From: an uncultured Christensenella sp.
GTDB taxonomy: Bacteria > Bacillota > Clostridia > Christensenellales > CAG-917
Direction: 5' to 3'
DNA length: 64,000 nucleotides
Assembly (NCBI GenBank): GCA_910584155.1
Contig: CAJTYG010000003.1
Location: forward strand, 1 to 64,000
The notes beneath the pieces are model-generated. The model saw only the letters and a program-made list of their open reading frames with translations, made no database searches and was not told where the DNA came from. A program made the position numbers and the translations under genes. This document shows positions 42,912-52,424 of this stretch, piece after piece; position 1 is the first letter of the stretch; each line of letters begins with the position of its first letter.

Positions 42912-44120
42912 ATGTTCGTTTGTAAAATTTGCGGAAGCGAAGTTAAACAGGGACAGGCATTCTGTCAGACATGCGGTGCGGACGTAGTTGACAACTACGA
43001 AACCGTGTGTCAGATTTGCGGTGCAAAAAACGGCGCAGGCAGCAGATATTGCGCTAAGTGCGGCGGCATTTTGTCCGTTATGCGCAAGCCCGTCTGCGCA
43101 GTCTGCGGCGCACAGAATCTGCCGGGCGCAAAGTATTGCGTATCCTGCGGCGCTCCCATTGCACTCAACAACGAAACGCACTCCGACAGCGATATGCTTG
43201 ACGCACGCAAAGCCAAAATGCGCCTTGACAATATGGAAAGGGACAGAATGGCTGCGGTGGACAGGGAGATCGCCGACAAGCGTGCAAAGGCCGCCGAGGA
43301 AAAAGAGCAGGCTATGCTCGAGGTGGAAAGATACCGTGAAAAGTGCGAGGCGGATTATGAACATAAGGTCAGCACCGTCGAGGCGTACAAAAAGAGGATA
43401 GACGAGCTCGGCGCAGAGGATATAGAACTTTTAAAGAAGGTGTCCGTCGCTTTGCGGGACTATTCCAAGTATTATGCCGATCCTTATTCGCAGATAGACG
43501 AGGACGACATAGACACAGAAACGTATGTCTGTCCTGCCTGCGGCACGATAAATCCGCTTACGGCAACGGCGTGCACAAATTGCGGGCGCAATAAGGCACG
43601 TGCGCTATTGCTGCTTGCGAAAAACAAGATAAAGCAAAGCCCGCCCGTCAAGCGTAAGCAACGCATTATCGCACCGCCCGAGGAAGATTTAAAGCGTCAA
43701 AAGACGCCTACGCTTGAGGAATTTGAGGAAGAACGCAACAATCCCGTCGTTCAGGAGGAAGCTCCCGTTCAGCAGGAGGAAACGGCAAAAAAGGAACCGC
43801 CTGCGGATTTTTCGGGACGTCCGCCGTATTTTGGATATCCATATCCACCGTACGGCTATCCCTATCCGCCATACGGACAGCCTGTCGCACCCGCACAGGG
43901 CGGCGGCGGATATTATTTCACGGAGGAGCAGCACAGGCAAATGCCGCCGATCGTGCAGCCAGTCGCATTTGTGCCTTACGTGACGCAGGAGCAGCCGCTT
44001 ATGCAATACTCGCCCGATATCCCTAAGGAAGCGCAGGAAGTGAAGCCGCAGGAGCAACCGAAGAGCGCAGCTCCTACGGTATCTACGGGCAGACGTGAGA
44101 GAAGAAGCAACAAAATATAA
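42912..44120 (+). CDS. Multi zinc-ribbon protein with coiled coil
   Basis: The 402-residue protein has three consecutive zinc ribbons of CxxC type in the first 85 residues, a charged coiled coil (about 95-185), a fourth zinc ribbon (CPACGTINP...CTNCG, about 205-225), and a proline/tyrosine-rich tail. The tail includes PIVQPVAFVPYVTQEQ, which resembles a stretch of the protein at 44972. It may be a scaffold that binds its membrane neighbours. Function unknown. Confidence 0.7.
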   Translation: MFVCKICGSEVKQGQAFCQTCGADVVDNYETVCQICGAKNGAGSRYCAKCGGILSVMRKPVCAVCGAQNLPGAKYCVSCGAPIALNNETHSDSDMLDARKAKMRLDNMERDRMAAVDREIADKRAKAAEEKEQAMLEVERYREKCEADYEHKVSTVEAYKKRIDELGAEDIELLKKVSVALRDYSKYYADPYSQIDEDDIDTETYVCPACGTINPLTATACTNCGRNKARALLLLAKNKIKQSPPVKRKQRIIAPPEEDLKRQKTPTLEEFEEERNNPVVQEEAPVQQEETAKKEPPADFSGRPPYFGYPYPPYGYPYPPYGQPVAPAQGGGGYYFTEEQHRQMPPIVQPVAFVPYVTQEQPLMQYSPDIPKEAQEVKPQEQPKSAAPTVSTGRRERRSNKI

Positions 44121-44145
44121 GCAATAAACCTTGAGGTTTGGTGAT

Positions 44146-44931
44146 ATGGCAGACTCAAACAACAAAAACAAAAATAAAGGAGTTGACGACGCAGGCATAA
44201 GGCTTGCGCCTACGCCTATCCATAACTCAAATTTTCACGTGATGCCCACCGTTATGCAGGAGTTTGTCATTACTCCCCGCATAGAGGTCGAGGAACAGGA
44301 TCAAGGCGAATTCAGCAGAGATACCACGACTGTCGGCGATTTTCAGCCAAAAAAAGAGGATGTAAGCAAAAAGTGGAAGCGTAGAAAGCGCAGCAAAAAT
44401 ATGATACTCGGCATTGTGATGCTGATAATCACCGTGCTTGTGGTGCTGCCTTACATACTCGGTGCAGTCGGCGTTTGGCTTAACGATTTTGCATTCAGAT
44501 ATGTGCCTAAGGATTTCGGCGCTTTGCACAATATCGTAGAGGCGTTTAAGACGACCGCCGCAAACGGCTGGCACGGCGACGCAGTAAACGAGGTGTGGAT
44601 AAAAGCCGTGCCGAGCCTGATATTGCTTTTCGGTATTCTGTTTTTGGCGATAAACCTCATCAAATCTATGGTGGCGATACTTGCGACGCACAAGCCCGTC
44701 AAATACACTGTGGGGGCAACGGTATATCTGTTTACTGTGCTTGCGGTGTTTATCGCATCGCTCGTGGGAGCAAGCGCTATAGGCGTTGAAAAAATAAGCT
44801 TTATAGACGATTTTATACACGGCTTCAGGACAAGCGAGTTGTTTTCGCTGATAGTGTTTGCGGCAGGCTATTTTGTCGTATCCTTGGTGTGCACCCTGCT
44901 CGGTGCCGACAAGTACGGCTATTTAAAATAA
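44146..44931 (+). CDS. 4-TM membrane protein, copy 1
   Basis: The 261-residue protein has a disordered N-terminus of about 85 residues, then four hydrophobic helices. The start at ATG 44146 has TGAGG upstream; the TTG frame at 44131 is not preferred. It looks paralogous to the next gene in layout (a Lys-rich stop-transfer motif before helix 1, helices of equal spacing). The family is not recognised. Confidence 0.65.
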   Translation: MADSNNKNKNKGVDDAGIRLAPTPIHNSNFHVMPTVMQEFVITPRIEVEEQDQGEFSRDTTTVGDFQPKKEDVSKKWKRRKRSKNMILGIVMLIITVLVVLPYILGAVGVWLNDFAFRYVPKDFGALHNIVEAFKTTAANGWHGDAVNEVWIKAVPSLILLFGILFLAINLIKSMVAILATHKPVKYTVGATVYLFTVLAVFIASLVGASAIGVEKISFIDDFIHGFRTSELFSLIVFAAGYFVVSLVCTLLGADKYGYLK

Positions 44932-44971
44932 AATATAAACCCGACATGCACAATGTGCAGGAGGTGAATTT

Positions 44972-45826
44972 ATGGCAAAAAAATATCAGGAGTTTGAAGT
45001 TTCAGAGGAACCGGAAGTCGTTACTCTCGAAGAGGTAGAACCTTTGTTTGAAGCCGAGGCGTACGGCACTCCTCAGCCCGAGGCAGGCTCGGATGTCACG
45101 GTGATGAAGCAGGTCGGCATAGGCGGACCTGTGCCTATCGTTGCGCCAAAACACAATACCATACAGCTACAACCTATCGTAGTGCCGCTTGCGGTCGTGC
45201 CCTATATGACGCAGGACAGCAATATTTTGCGCACCGATACCCGTGCGACGGGCGGCTATGAAACGGACGAGGATTATAGAGAGGGAGTTGAGTTCGATAC
45301 AGAGCGCACAAAGGAAGCAAAGAAAAAGAAAGGCGTGTCTTGGGTGCGCATTTTGTCGCTTATCACGTTTATACTCTCCGCTCTTACGGTGCTGCCGTTT
45401 TTCCTGTCCGAGGCGACGGACAATTTGGGCTCTATGGTGATAAAGGACTTTAACGTAATACAGATAATGAGAGGCTGGATAGCCGGCGGCTTTATGAAGA
45501 GCAGCGCCGACGCTATCAACCTTGTGTATTTCATCGTGATGTGCCTTGTAGGCATTCAGACAATTCTTACGCTGCTCGGCGTTGTGATAGGCAAATATCC
45601 GAAGCCCATTACGCCAATACTGTCGTTTATCACAATGGGAGCTTTCATAGGACTTTTGATATACAAGATAGTTTCGCACAGCTTTGCCGTCAAGGATGAG
45701 GTCGGTTTTTTGGTGCTGCTTGTGCTTAGCGTGCTCACATTTGTGCTGTCGCTCGTGTTTTCCATACTGCTCAATTACAGAGAGGATAAGCAGGAGCAAA
45801 AAGCGAGGAAGGGCGCTGAAATTTAA
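44972..45826 (+). CDS. 4-TM membrane protein, copy 2
   Basis: The 284-residue protein has an acidic N-terminus of about 110 residues, then four helices, ending in a charged cytoplasmic tail. The N-terminal part carries LQPIVVPLAVVPYMTQDS, similar to a stretch in the zinc-ribbon protein at 42912. An AGGAGGTG site precedes the ATG. The three genes probably work together. Confidence 0.65.
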   Translation: MAKKYQEFEVSEEPEVVTLEEVEPLFEAEAYGTPQPEAGSDVTVMKQVGIGGPVPIVAPKHNTIQLQPIVVPLAVVPYMTQDSNILRTDTRATGGYETDEDYREGVEFDTERTKEAKKKKGVSWVRILSLITFILSALTVLPFFLSEATDNLGSMVIKDFNVIQIMRGWIAGGFMKSSADAINLVYFIVMCLVGIQTILTLLGVVIGKYPKPITPILSFITMGAFIGLLIYKIVSHSFAVKDEVGFLVLLVLSVLTFVLSLVFSILLNYREDKQEQKARKGAEI

Positions 45827-45833
45827 TAAAAAA

Positions 45834-45857
45834 CGGGTGCGGTCGCACCCATTTTTT
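45834..45857 (+). terminator. Terminator
   Basis: GGGTGCG pairs with CGCACCC, followed by six T. It ends the zinc-ribbon/TM operon. Confidence 0.8.
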
Positions 45858-45875
45858 ATCGGACTTTAAAAAAAT

Positions 45876-46658
45876 ATGTCGTTAAAACTCGTATCGCTTG
45901 CAAGTGGCAGCAAGGGCAACGCCACTCTCATATATTCCGAAAAGACCGCTCTGCTTGTAGACGCAGGGATATCCTATTCCCGCATAAAAGAGGGGCTTTT
46001 GCAGTTTGGGCTTATGCCTGAGCTGCTTGACGGAGTTGTCATAACGCACGAGCATGCGGACCACGTCAAAGGGCTTAGCAAGCTTTGCGAGTGCTGCAAG
46101 GTCTACGCTCACCCGTACACAGCAAGGGAAATTTATATGCGGCAGGGCGCTATAAAAAATGTGGTCAATGTGGATAATTTTGAAAACGGCTTTGTCATAG
46201 GCGATATAAAGGTGGAGCCCTTCAGAATTCCGCACGACGCAGTTTATCCTTTGGCGTACTCGTTTGAATGTTGCGGCGAGAGGTGCAGCGTTGCAACGGA
46301 TATAGGCGTGCCCACGCACGGCGTTTTGCGAAACATAAAGGACAGCAAGGTGGTGCTGCTTGAGGCAAATCACGACCTTGCTATGCTTAAAGAGGGCAAA
46401 TATCCGCCTCAGCTTAAGGCAAGGATAATGTCAGACAGAGGACATCTGTCCAACGATGCGACCGCAAGGATAGTGCAGCATCTGTCGGGACACAGCAGTG
46501 TGAAGCAGCTCATACTTGGGCATATAAGTGAAAACAACAATACGGAGCAGTGCGCTTACGACACCGTCAAGTCTATGCTGGACAGCTTGGGCGACGGCAG
46601 TATCTCACTGCATTTGGCGCATCAAAATGCGATAGGCGAGGTGTTTGAGGTAAAATGA
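45876..46658 (+). CDS. MBL-fold hydrolase, WalJ/YycJ type
   Basis: The 260-residue metallo-beta-lactamase fold protein has the metal motif THEHADHVKG and opens with the WalJ-like LVSLASGSKGNATLI. WalJ/YycJ proteins affect coordination of cell division and replication in Firmicutes; nuclease activity has been reported in the family. No walRK genes are nearby. The stop overlaps the next ATG. Confidence 0.85.
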   Translation: MSLKLVSLASGSKGNATLIYSEKTALLVDAGISYSRIKEGLLQFGLMPELLDGVVITHEHADHVKGLSKLCECCKVYAHPYTAREIYMRQGAIKNVVNVDNFENGFVIGDIKVEPFRIPHDAVYPLAYSFECCGERCSVATDIGVPTHGVLRNIKDSKVVLLEANHDLAMLKEGKYPPQLKARIMSDRGHLSNDATARIVQHLSGHSSVKQLILGHISENNNTEQCAYDTVKSMLDSLGDGSISLHLAHQNAIGEVFEVK

Positions 46659-47740
46659 GAAAGAGTATAGGCGCAAGCGAATCATCATCGATATATCTGC
46701 TCGCCATATGTGCGGGAAGCATTCTGTCGCTGTTTGCGTCGCTCGCCCTGTCAAAGGTGTCGGCGGGGTTTGGCGGAATGAGCGTGCAGAATTGGATAGG
46801 CTATATCATCATGCAAATAGCCTTTATCGGCTGTGTGCTCATTTATTCAAAGGTGCGCAAGGTCGATTTGGTGTCCGTTGCAAGGATACACAAGCCACGT
46901 GACTTCAGACAGTTTATTTTGACGCCCTTTATCGCTTTTGCAACAATACTTGTGTTTTTGCCGCTTGCAGATCTTTGGACGTCGTTTTTAGATTTGATAA
47001 ATTATCCCGTCAATTCGGGTGTAGCTATGCCAAAAGACGGCAATGTTGGCGCATATTTTCTGTCCTTGCTCGTTATGGCGATATTGCCTGCTATCGGCGA
47101 GGAATTGCTTATGCGAGGCAACGTCTATCACGGGTTGTCCACAAAAAACGTGTGGTTTGGCATACTTATGTCGGCGCTGTTTTTCAGCCTTATGCACGCA
47201 AATCCGTTGCAGACGGTGCATCAGTTTGGGCTTGGCATAACGCTTGCTATCACGCTGACGCTTACAAATTCGCTGTGGGCGTGCGTGCTGATACACTTTT
47301 TTAACAATTTTATAAGCATAACGCTTGTAAACTATCTGCCGCAGGTGTCGGAATGCATCGATAAGTTTGGCTATTTTAATTGGCTCACGGGCTTTGCAAG
47401 CGTGATTGTTGGTTTGCTGCTGCTCGTGCTGCTGTTTTATATACTGTATAGACTTGGCGATAAGCACGGTGAATACCGTGTCGTCGACGGCGGGATAGAA
47501 TATGATGAGTTCACCATAAAGGCGATATTGCCCGAGGATACAAAGACAAATCCCGTAAAGGACTTCTTTAAATTTTTTGCTTCGCTGTTCACAGCTGCGG
47601 GCTGGCGCAGGCTCACCCTTACGCTCAGCCGCAAAAACGAGGTGCAGTATTTCGGTAAGCAGCCTATGTCGGGCGTGTGGATAGCGCTTGTGCTTGTGAT
47701 AGTATATTGGCTTTATGCTTTCATTTCGAGGATGATATGA
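46655..47740 (+). CDS. CPBP intramembrane protease, copy 1
   Basis: The 361-residue polytopic protein has the CPBP/Abi motifs EELLMRGNVYHGL, LMHANPLQTVHQFGLG and HFFNN. Such glutamic proteases process prenylated or bacteriocin-type peptides, or confer self-immunity. A charged cytoplasmic part of about 70 residues precedes the last helix. It overlaps the next gene by 4 bases. Confidence 0.85.
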   Translation: MRKSIGASESSSIYLLAICAGSILSLFASLALSKVSAGFGGMSVQNWIGYIIMQIAFIGCVLIYSKVRKVDLVSVARIHKPRDFRQFILTPFIAFATILVFLPLADLWTSFLDLINYPVNSGVAMPKDGNVGAYFLSLLVMAILPAIGEELLMRGNVYHGLSTKNVWFGILMSALFFSLMHANPLQTVHQFGLGITLAITLTLTNSLWACVLIHFFNNFISITLVNYLPQVSECIDKFGYFNWLTGFASVIVGLLLLVLLFYILYRLGDKHGEYRVVDGGIEYDEFTIKAILPEDTKTNPVKDFFKFFASLFTAAGWRRLTLTLSRKNEVQYFGKQPMSGVWIALVLVIVYWLYAFISRMI

Positions 47741-48699
47741 CAAAGCGCAACGGAATAGGCTTCATCTATTTCGGCGTGGTCGTCGCTTCGCTGCTGCTGA
47801 GGATAGCTTCGGCGCTTGACGTTTATTCGGCGCTCGGCGTAAAGGATACGAGCGCATTTTATACCTGCGTAGTGCAGCTTTTGATATTTGGCGTTATGCC
47901 GCTTGCGCTCTATTTTCTTACAGTCGCACGCCGTGACGGGGCAAGACAGTTTTTGACCGATTTCGGCATAAAAAAGGTGTCGGGGCGCAACTGCGCACGG
48001 GTGCTGGTCATTGCCATATGTATGATAGTCGTAACCTATGCGGTGTCGTATTTTTGGCAGTCGTTGCTGTCGCTTATGGGCTTTACGAGGGTGCCGTCGC
48101 AGACTGATTACAGCAGCATAGGCGTGCTATTTAAAGAGCTCGTTTTGGTGGCGGTGCTGCCCGGCGTGTTTGAGGAAATCACGCACAGAGGACTTATATA
48201 CGCAGGCTACCGTGAGTGCGGTTGGAAATTTGTGCTGATAAGCGCAGTATATTTTTCGCTCATGCACCAAAACATCGTGCAGACGGGATATACGTTTTTC
48301 GGCGGCACTGTGATGGCGCTTGCTATGTACTATACGGGTTCGATTTTTCCCTCGATATTCATACATTTTCTCAACAACGCAGTGTCGGTCTTAGGTGGAT
48401 ATATTGCGCAAAACGGCGGCGTTTTCAGCTTTATCACAAAAATAGAAAATTGGATATACGGCTCGCCTGCAGGTATCGCCGTCGGCATGGTCGTCGCAGT
48501 GATATGCGCAGCGATATTGATAGTTATGTTTTTGCGTATGCGCCGTGACGCAGTAAGGGGCGGGCTTGTAGACGAAAGACCGTTTGCGCCATCGCTTGCG
48601 GATACTAAGCCGCTTTATGCGGATATTCCGTTTATCATCACCGTTGTGTTGGGAATAGGCGCAACGGCATTCAGCCTTGCGTGGGGGCTTATGAGATGA
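47737..48699 (+). CDS. CPBP intramembrane protease, copy 2
   Basis: The 320-residue protein shows EEITHRGLIYAGY, LMHQNIVQTGYTFFGG and HFLNN. It is a tandem paralogue of the preceding gene. The start is the ATG in the ATGA overlap at 47737. Both have the same helix order, which suggests duplication followed by divergence. Confidence 0.85.
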   Translation: MTKRNGIGFIYFGVVVASLLLRIASALDVYSALGVKDTSAFYTCVVQLLIFGVMPLALYFLTVARRDGARQFLTDFGIKKVSGRNCARVLVIAICMIVVTYAVSYFWQSLLSLMGFTRVPSQTDYSSIGVLFKELVLVAVLPGVFEEITHRGLIYAGYRECGWKFVLISAVYFSLMHQNIVQTGYTFFGGTVMALAMYYTGSIFPSIFIHFLNNAVSVLGGYIAQNGGVFSFITKIENWIYGSPAGIAVGMVVAVICAAILIVMFLRMRRDAVRGGLVDERPFAPSLADTKPLYADIPFIITVVLGIGATAFSLAWGLMR

Positions 48700-49154
48700 A
48701 AATAAATATAGTGGCGATAGGAAAGATAAAGGAAAAGTTTTTTGCAGACGCAATAGAGGAATACGTCAAGCGCTGTTCACGCTACGGCGACGTGCGCATT
48801 GTCGAGCTTCCCGAAGCCCCGCAGGGCAAATCCCCCGACGAGCAAAGGCGCATAGAGAGCGCCCAGCTTCTGGATAAGGCAAAGGGCTATATTGTCCTCA
48901 CGGACGCACGGGGCGAGCAGCTTTCAAGCGAGGGGCTTGCGGCGTTTATTGCGGACAAGGCGGTTGACGGCGTCAAGGAAATATCCTTTTTGATAGGCGG
49001 CAGCTTCGGACATACGGACGAGCTTCGTCGCCGTGTGGATATGATGATATCCTTTGGGAAGATAACTTATCCTCATCAGCTTTTCCGTGTAGTCTTGACG
49101 GAGCAGATATACCGTGCGTTTACCATAAACGCAGGTTTGCCTTATCACAAATAA
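48696..49154 (+). CDS. rlmH: 23S rRNA m3-psi-1915 methyltransferase
   Basis: The 152-residue SPOUT methyltransferase has MKINIVAIGKIKEKFF, the knot loop FLIGGSFGHTDELRRRVD and the terminal LPYHK. It methylates pseudouridine 1915 in helix 69. The ATG at 48696 overlaps the previous stop. Confidence 0.93.
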   Translation: MKINIVAIGKIKEKFFADAIEEYVKRCSRYGDVRIVELPEAPQGKSPDEQRRIESAQLLDKAKGYIVLTDARGEQLSSEGLAAFIADKAVDGVKEISFLIGGSFGHTDELRRRVDMMISFGKITYPHQLFRVVLTEQIYRAFTINAGLPYHK

Positions 49155-49218
49155 GATTTCAAAAGACTAAAAACAGACTTTAACTATATAAATCTACATT
49201 ATAAAGTGGTGATTTTGT

Positions 49219-49674
49219 ATGTATGATGACAAATTTATGATGCTTGCTATCGATGAGGCTAGGCGCTCGGCGGCGTTTGACGAGGTGCCTGTGGGCGCTG
49301 TGCTCGTAAAGGACGGCGAAGTGATTGCGGCAAGCGGAAACTTTAAGGAAAGAGAAAACTGCGCATTGAATCACGCAGAAATGCAGGTGCTTGCAATGGG
49401 CGCAAAGGCAGTGGATAATTGGTGGCTTGAAGATTGTGATCTGTACGTTACGCTCGAGCCCTGCCCTATGTGCGCAGGCGCAATGATAAACTCACGCATA
49501 CGTGCGCTGTACTTCGGCACATACGATGAAAAGAGCGGCGCTTGCGGCTCAAAGGTGAATTTGCTTGAAAAGGGCTTGTTCAATCACAATATCGAGGTGA
49601 GCGGCGGACACCGCCAAGCCGAGTGCGCAGGACTGCTGTCCGAATTTTTTAAAAACAAACGCAAAAAGCGCTGA
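49219..49674 (+). CDS. tadA: tRNA adenosine / nucleoside deaminase
   Basis: The 151-residue zinc deaminase has HAEMQVLAMG (His and proton-shuttle Glu) and TLEPCPMCAGAMI (two Cys ligands). The length and ARRSAAFDEVPVGAVLV fit TadA, which makes inosine 34 in tRNA-Arg. A free nucleoside deaminase is possible but less likely. Confidence 0.85.
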   Translation: MYDDKFMMLAIDEARRSAAFDEVPVGAVLVKDGEVIAASGNFKERENCALNHAEMQVLAMGAKAVDNWWLEDCDLYVTLEPCPMCAGAMINSRIRALYFGTYDEKSGACGSKVNLLEKGLFNHNIEVSGGHRQAECAGLLSEFFKNKRKKR

Positions 49675-49693
49675 TGTTTTATGGGGGAAAATT

Positions 49694-50896
49694 ATGAAGC
49701 TTACTGCAAAAACCGCATTTAGGATACTTATTGTCGGAGCGCTTGTTTTTGTGCTTGTGTTTGCGCTTTGTGCGTGCGCCGACGGCGAAGATGAGCAAAA
49801 GTCGAGCGATGATAATGCGCCGAGCTTTTATTATGCTCAGGACGAGGTTGAGGGCTATGCCAAATCCGCCGCAAACTTAAACAGATATGAAGGCTGCAGG
49901 GACAAAGCTGAGCCCTTGTTTGTCATACCCGGTTTGAAAAAGGGCAGAAATTTCATCTTGCAGGGCGTGGAATACTGCGAAGAGCTTAATTGGACATTTT
50001 TGTGCGGATATATAAATCCGAGCACCGATAAGTCCAACAGCGTGATATTTGTGCTCGATATGAACAAAACCAAGGTAGCCTCAAACGGAAAGGTATATAA
50101 CGGCGTGCTCATAAAGGAGCTGTTTTTGGAAAAGGAAAACGGCGAGGCGTTTAAGGGGCACGCAGGTGGCATTGCCGTAACCCAAAAGAATGTTTGGATA
50201 GCAAACGGCTCAAAGCTGCACCGCATTTCGCTCGATACGGTCAAAAACGCAACGGAAAGTGGCAACGTCAAAATTGAGGGCAGCGTAAGCGTGCCCGTGC
50301 TTGCTTCATATTGCAGCTATAGCGACGGCATACTGTGGGTGGGCGAGTTTGAGTATGCACGTGACGATTATAATACCGACGCCGCTCATCACAATCCGCA
50401 AAACGCAAGCCTTACGGCGTGGAGCGCAGGATACAGGATAGACGAAAGCGGCGCAGAAGGCTTCGACGAAACGACGGGCTTTTTGTCTGCAAATATGAAG
50501 AATACGCTTGTACCCGACTTTGTGCTTTGGCACGGCGAAAAGGTGCAGGGAATGGCGGAGGTCGGCAGTAAGCTTGTTTTAAGCATTTCCTACGGCAGGA
50601 AAAATGCCTCAAAGCTTTTGATATACGATAATTTCGTAAGGGGCAAAAACGCAAGAGAGTGCGACATCACAGTGCAGATTTCGGGCGAAAGCGTGCCGTG
50701 CTATATTTTGGCAAGTCCCGTTAAAAGCGTGACCGCACCGCCTATGACAGAGGATCTCAGCACGGTTTTGAAAAACGGCGAATATAAGATATTTGTTGCG
50801 ACGGAATCGTCGGCATACTACTATCACGGATATAAGCTGCTAAACAGGTCGGTCGATCCGCTTGATACGGTCTGGTCGTTTACGGTTGAGCAGTAA
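49694..50896 (+). CDS. Secreted lipoprotein of unknown function, 400 aa
   Basis: The signal segment (FRILIVGALVFVLVFALCAC) ends in a lipobox-like LCAC, followed by an acidic linker. The body has repeated beta segments with a KGHAGGIAVTQKNVWIANGS stretch, which resembles beta-propeller blades. No enzyme motif is seen. Confidence 0.65.
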   Translation: MKLTAKTAFRILIVGALVFVLVFALCACADGEDEQKSSDDNAPSFYYAQDEVEGYAKSAANLNRYEGCRDKAEPLFVIPGLKKGRNFILQGVEYCEELNWTFLCGYINPSTDKSNSVIFVLDMNKTKVASNGKVYNGVLIKELFLEKENGEAFKGHAGGIAVTQKNVWIANGSKLHRISLDTVKNATESGNVKIEGSVSVPVLASYCSYSDGILWVGEFEYARDDYNTDAAHHNPQNASLTAWSAGYRIDESGAEGFDETTGFLSANMKNTLVPDFVLWHGEKVQGMAEVGSKLVLSISYGRKNASKLLIYDNFVRGKNARECDITVQISGESVPCYILASPVKSVTAPPMTEDLSTVLKNGEYKIFVATESSAYYYHGYKLLNRSVDPLDTVWSFTVEQ

Positions 50897-50910
50897 TTGC
50901 GGATTTATAT

Positions 50911-50942
50911 GCAAAAGGAGCCGAAAAATCGGCTCCTTTTGC
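50911..50942 (+). terminator. Terminator
   Basis: GCAAAAGGAGCCGA pairs perfectly with TCGGCTCCTTTTGC around AAAA. Confidence 0.85.
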
Positions 50943-51037
50943 GTGACATAAAGGGGAGTTTGGGTTAGGGCGGTTGCGCTGTTTGGCCTCATAGAGAGCG
51001 CCCGTTTATATATATGCTACCGTTCCTTTGCCTGTCG

Positions 51038-51184
51038 TCAGATAACCTGTACTATACATTGCTCGGCGCAGCCTGCGCCCTGAGCGGAAGTAGTTTCACA
51101 AATGCACGCAGTTACCGACGTTGCAAGTGCTATCAAGGTGGAAATTATTATTGCAACAAGTTTTTCCTTCTTTTTTTTATCCAT
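51038..51184 (-). CDS. Small membrane peptide, 48 aa
   Basis: The peptide has four lysines at the start (MDKKKKEKLVAII), one hydrophobic helix, and a Cys-containing extracellular end (CICETTSAQGAGC). AGGGAG precedes the ATG at 51184. It lies alone on the minus strand between two plus-strand genes. Possibly a real small membrane protein. Confidence 0.45.
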   Translation of the reverse strand: MDKKKKEKLVAIIISTLIALATSVTACICETTSAQGAGCAEQCIVQVI

Positions 51185-51356
51185 AAGCATCTCCCTTTTT
51201 ATCGTCTCGCTGTCCAACCGTTGCAACACGCCCTGCCGAAAATATATTACAAAAAACTGCAATATCCAAATTATTATGTCGGCAAATTTTACAAAACGGC
51301 AGTTTGTGTGGCTTTTAAAAATCAAGTATTTGTATTTGTTTTCATATAGTGTAGTT

Positions 51357-52397
51357 ATGGAAAAGTATAATATCGTATTTATTGAAACGCCGTTTTCAAA
51401 AAAGTCAATTTTGGGGCGCAGAGCGGAGGATTTTATCCTGCGTGAGTTTGCAAGCTTTGACAGCAAGGACGGTTATATCGTAAAAGAAGCGGTGTACAAG
51501 GACGCCGAGGGAGACTATTTCATGCCCAACGCTATAAATATCGTGCTTACGCTGGACGCTCCGCTGCTTAGAAGAAGCACCGTTGAGGACTTTGTTTCGC
51601 TTATGCGCCACAAGGGCATTTCGTCAATGAGGCTGGGCGCAAGGGACGCAATATCCCGTATTCGCATAGGCAATGCGCCCGATGAGGGAATTTTTGTCAA
51701 GGACGCCGATTTTTTGAAGATAGATAGTGCAAAAACCTACAATATGGTGTATAATCTGCTTAAAGACAGGATACTTGACGCTCATCTGACAAACGGCGTT
51801 GACATCGTGGACAAAGCTACGGTGTTTGTCGACGACACCGTTTTGATAGAGGCAGGTGCGCAGATCCTGCCGTTTTCCCGTTTGGAAGGCAATTCGGTCG
51901 TCAAAAGCGGCGCACGGATAAGCGCAAGCTTTGTGCGCAACAGCGTTGTGGAAAGCTGTGCTTTGGTGGACTATTCGCACATAGTGGATTCCTGCGTGCG
52001 TGCAAACGCAACGGTGGGTCCGTTTGCAAGGCTCAGAGGCGCACAGATCGGCGAGCATTGCCGTATAGGCGACTTTGTGGAAATAAAAGCCTCAAAGCTT
52101 ATGGACGGCGTAAAGGCTTCGCATTTGAGCTATGTCGGCGACGCAGAGGTCGGTGAGGGCACAAACGTAGGTTGCGGCACCGTCTTTTGCAACTATGACG
52201 GCAAGGATAAGCATAAAACCACCGTGGGCAGCAAGTGCTTTATAGGTGCAAATACAAATCTGATAGCTCCCGTAGTCGTCGGCGACAACGCATTTATAGC
52301 CGCAGGCACCACCGTCACACGTGACGTGGGCGACGGCTCGTTTACGATAGGGCGTGTGAGGCAGGATACAAAAACAATAAACAGACCGCAGGCGTAA
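51357..52397 (+). CDS. GlmU-like protein with intact acetyltransferase and degenerate N-terminus
   Basis: The 346-residue protein ends in a left-handed beta-helix with the GlmU acetyltransferase signatures: FVEIKASKLMDGVKASHLSY, GDAEVGEGTNVGCGT, NYDGKDKHKT. The first 160 residues take the place of the uridyltransferase domain but lack its GxGTRM signature, so only acetyl-CoA:glucosamine-1-phosphate acetyltransferase or a related sugar-binding function is expected. A TATAGT lies 7 bases upstream and there is no SD, suggesting a leaderless mRNA. The longer frame from 51102 is not used. Confidence 0.7.
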   Translation: MEKYNIVFIETPFSKKSILGRRAEDFILREFASFDSKDGYIVKEAVYKDAEGDYFMPNAINIVLTLDAPLLRRSTVEDFVSLMRHKGISSMRLGARDAISRIRIGNAPDEGIFVKDADFLKIDSAKTYNMVYNLLKDRILDAHLTNGVDIVDKATVFVDDTVLIEAGAQILPFSRLEGNSVVKSGARISASFVRNSVVESCALVDYSHIVDSCVRANATVGPFARLRGAQIGEHCRIGDFVEIKASKLMDGVKASHLSYVGDAEVGEGTNVGCGTVFCNYDGKDKHKTTVGSKCFIGANTNLIAPVVVGDNAFIAAGTTVTRDVGDGSFTIGRVRQDTKTINRPQA

Positions 52398-52424
52398 AAA
52401 TACCTCGCCTGCTAAGGAGTGCAT

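Noticed and set aside
51102..51356. N-terminal extension of the GlmU-like protein
   Set aside because: The extra 85 residues are low-complexity, overlap an oppositely oriented small gene, and precede a promoter-like TATAGT and a proper ATG.
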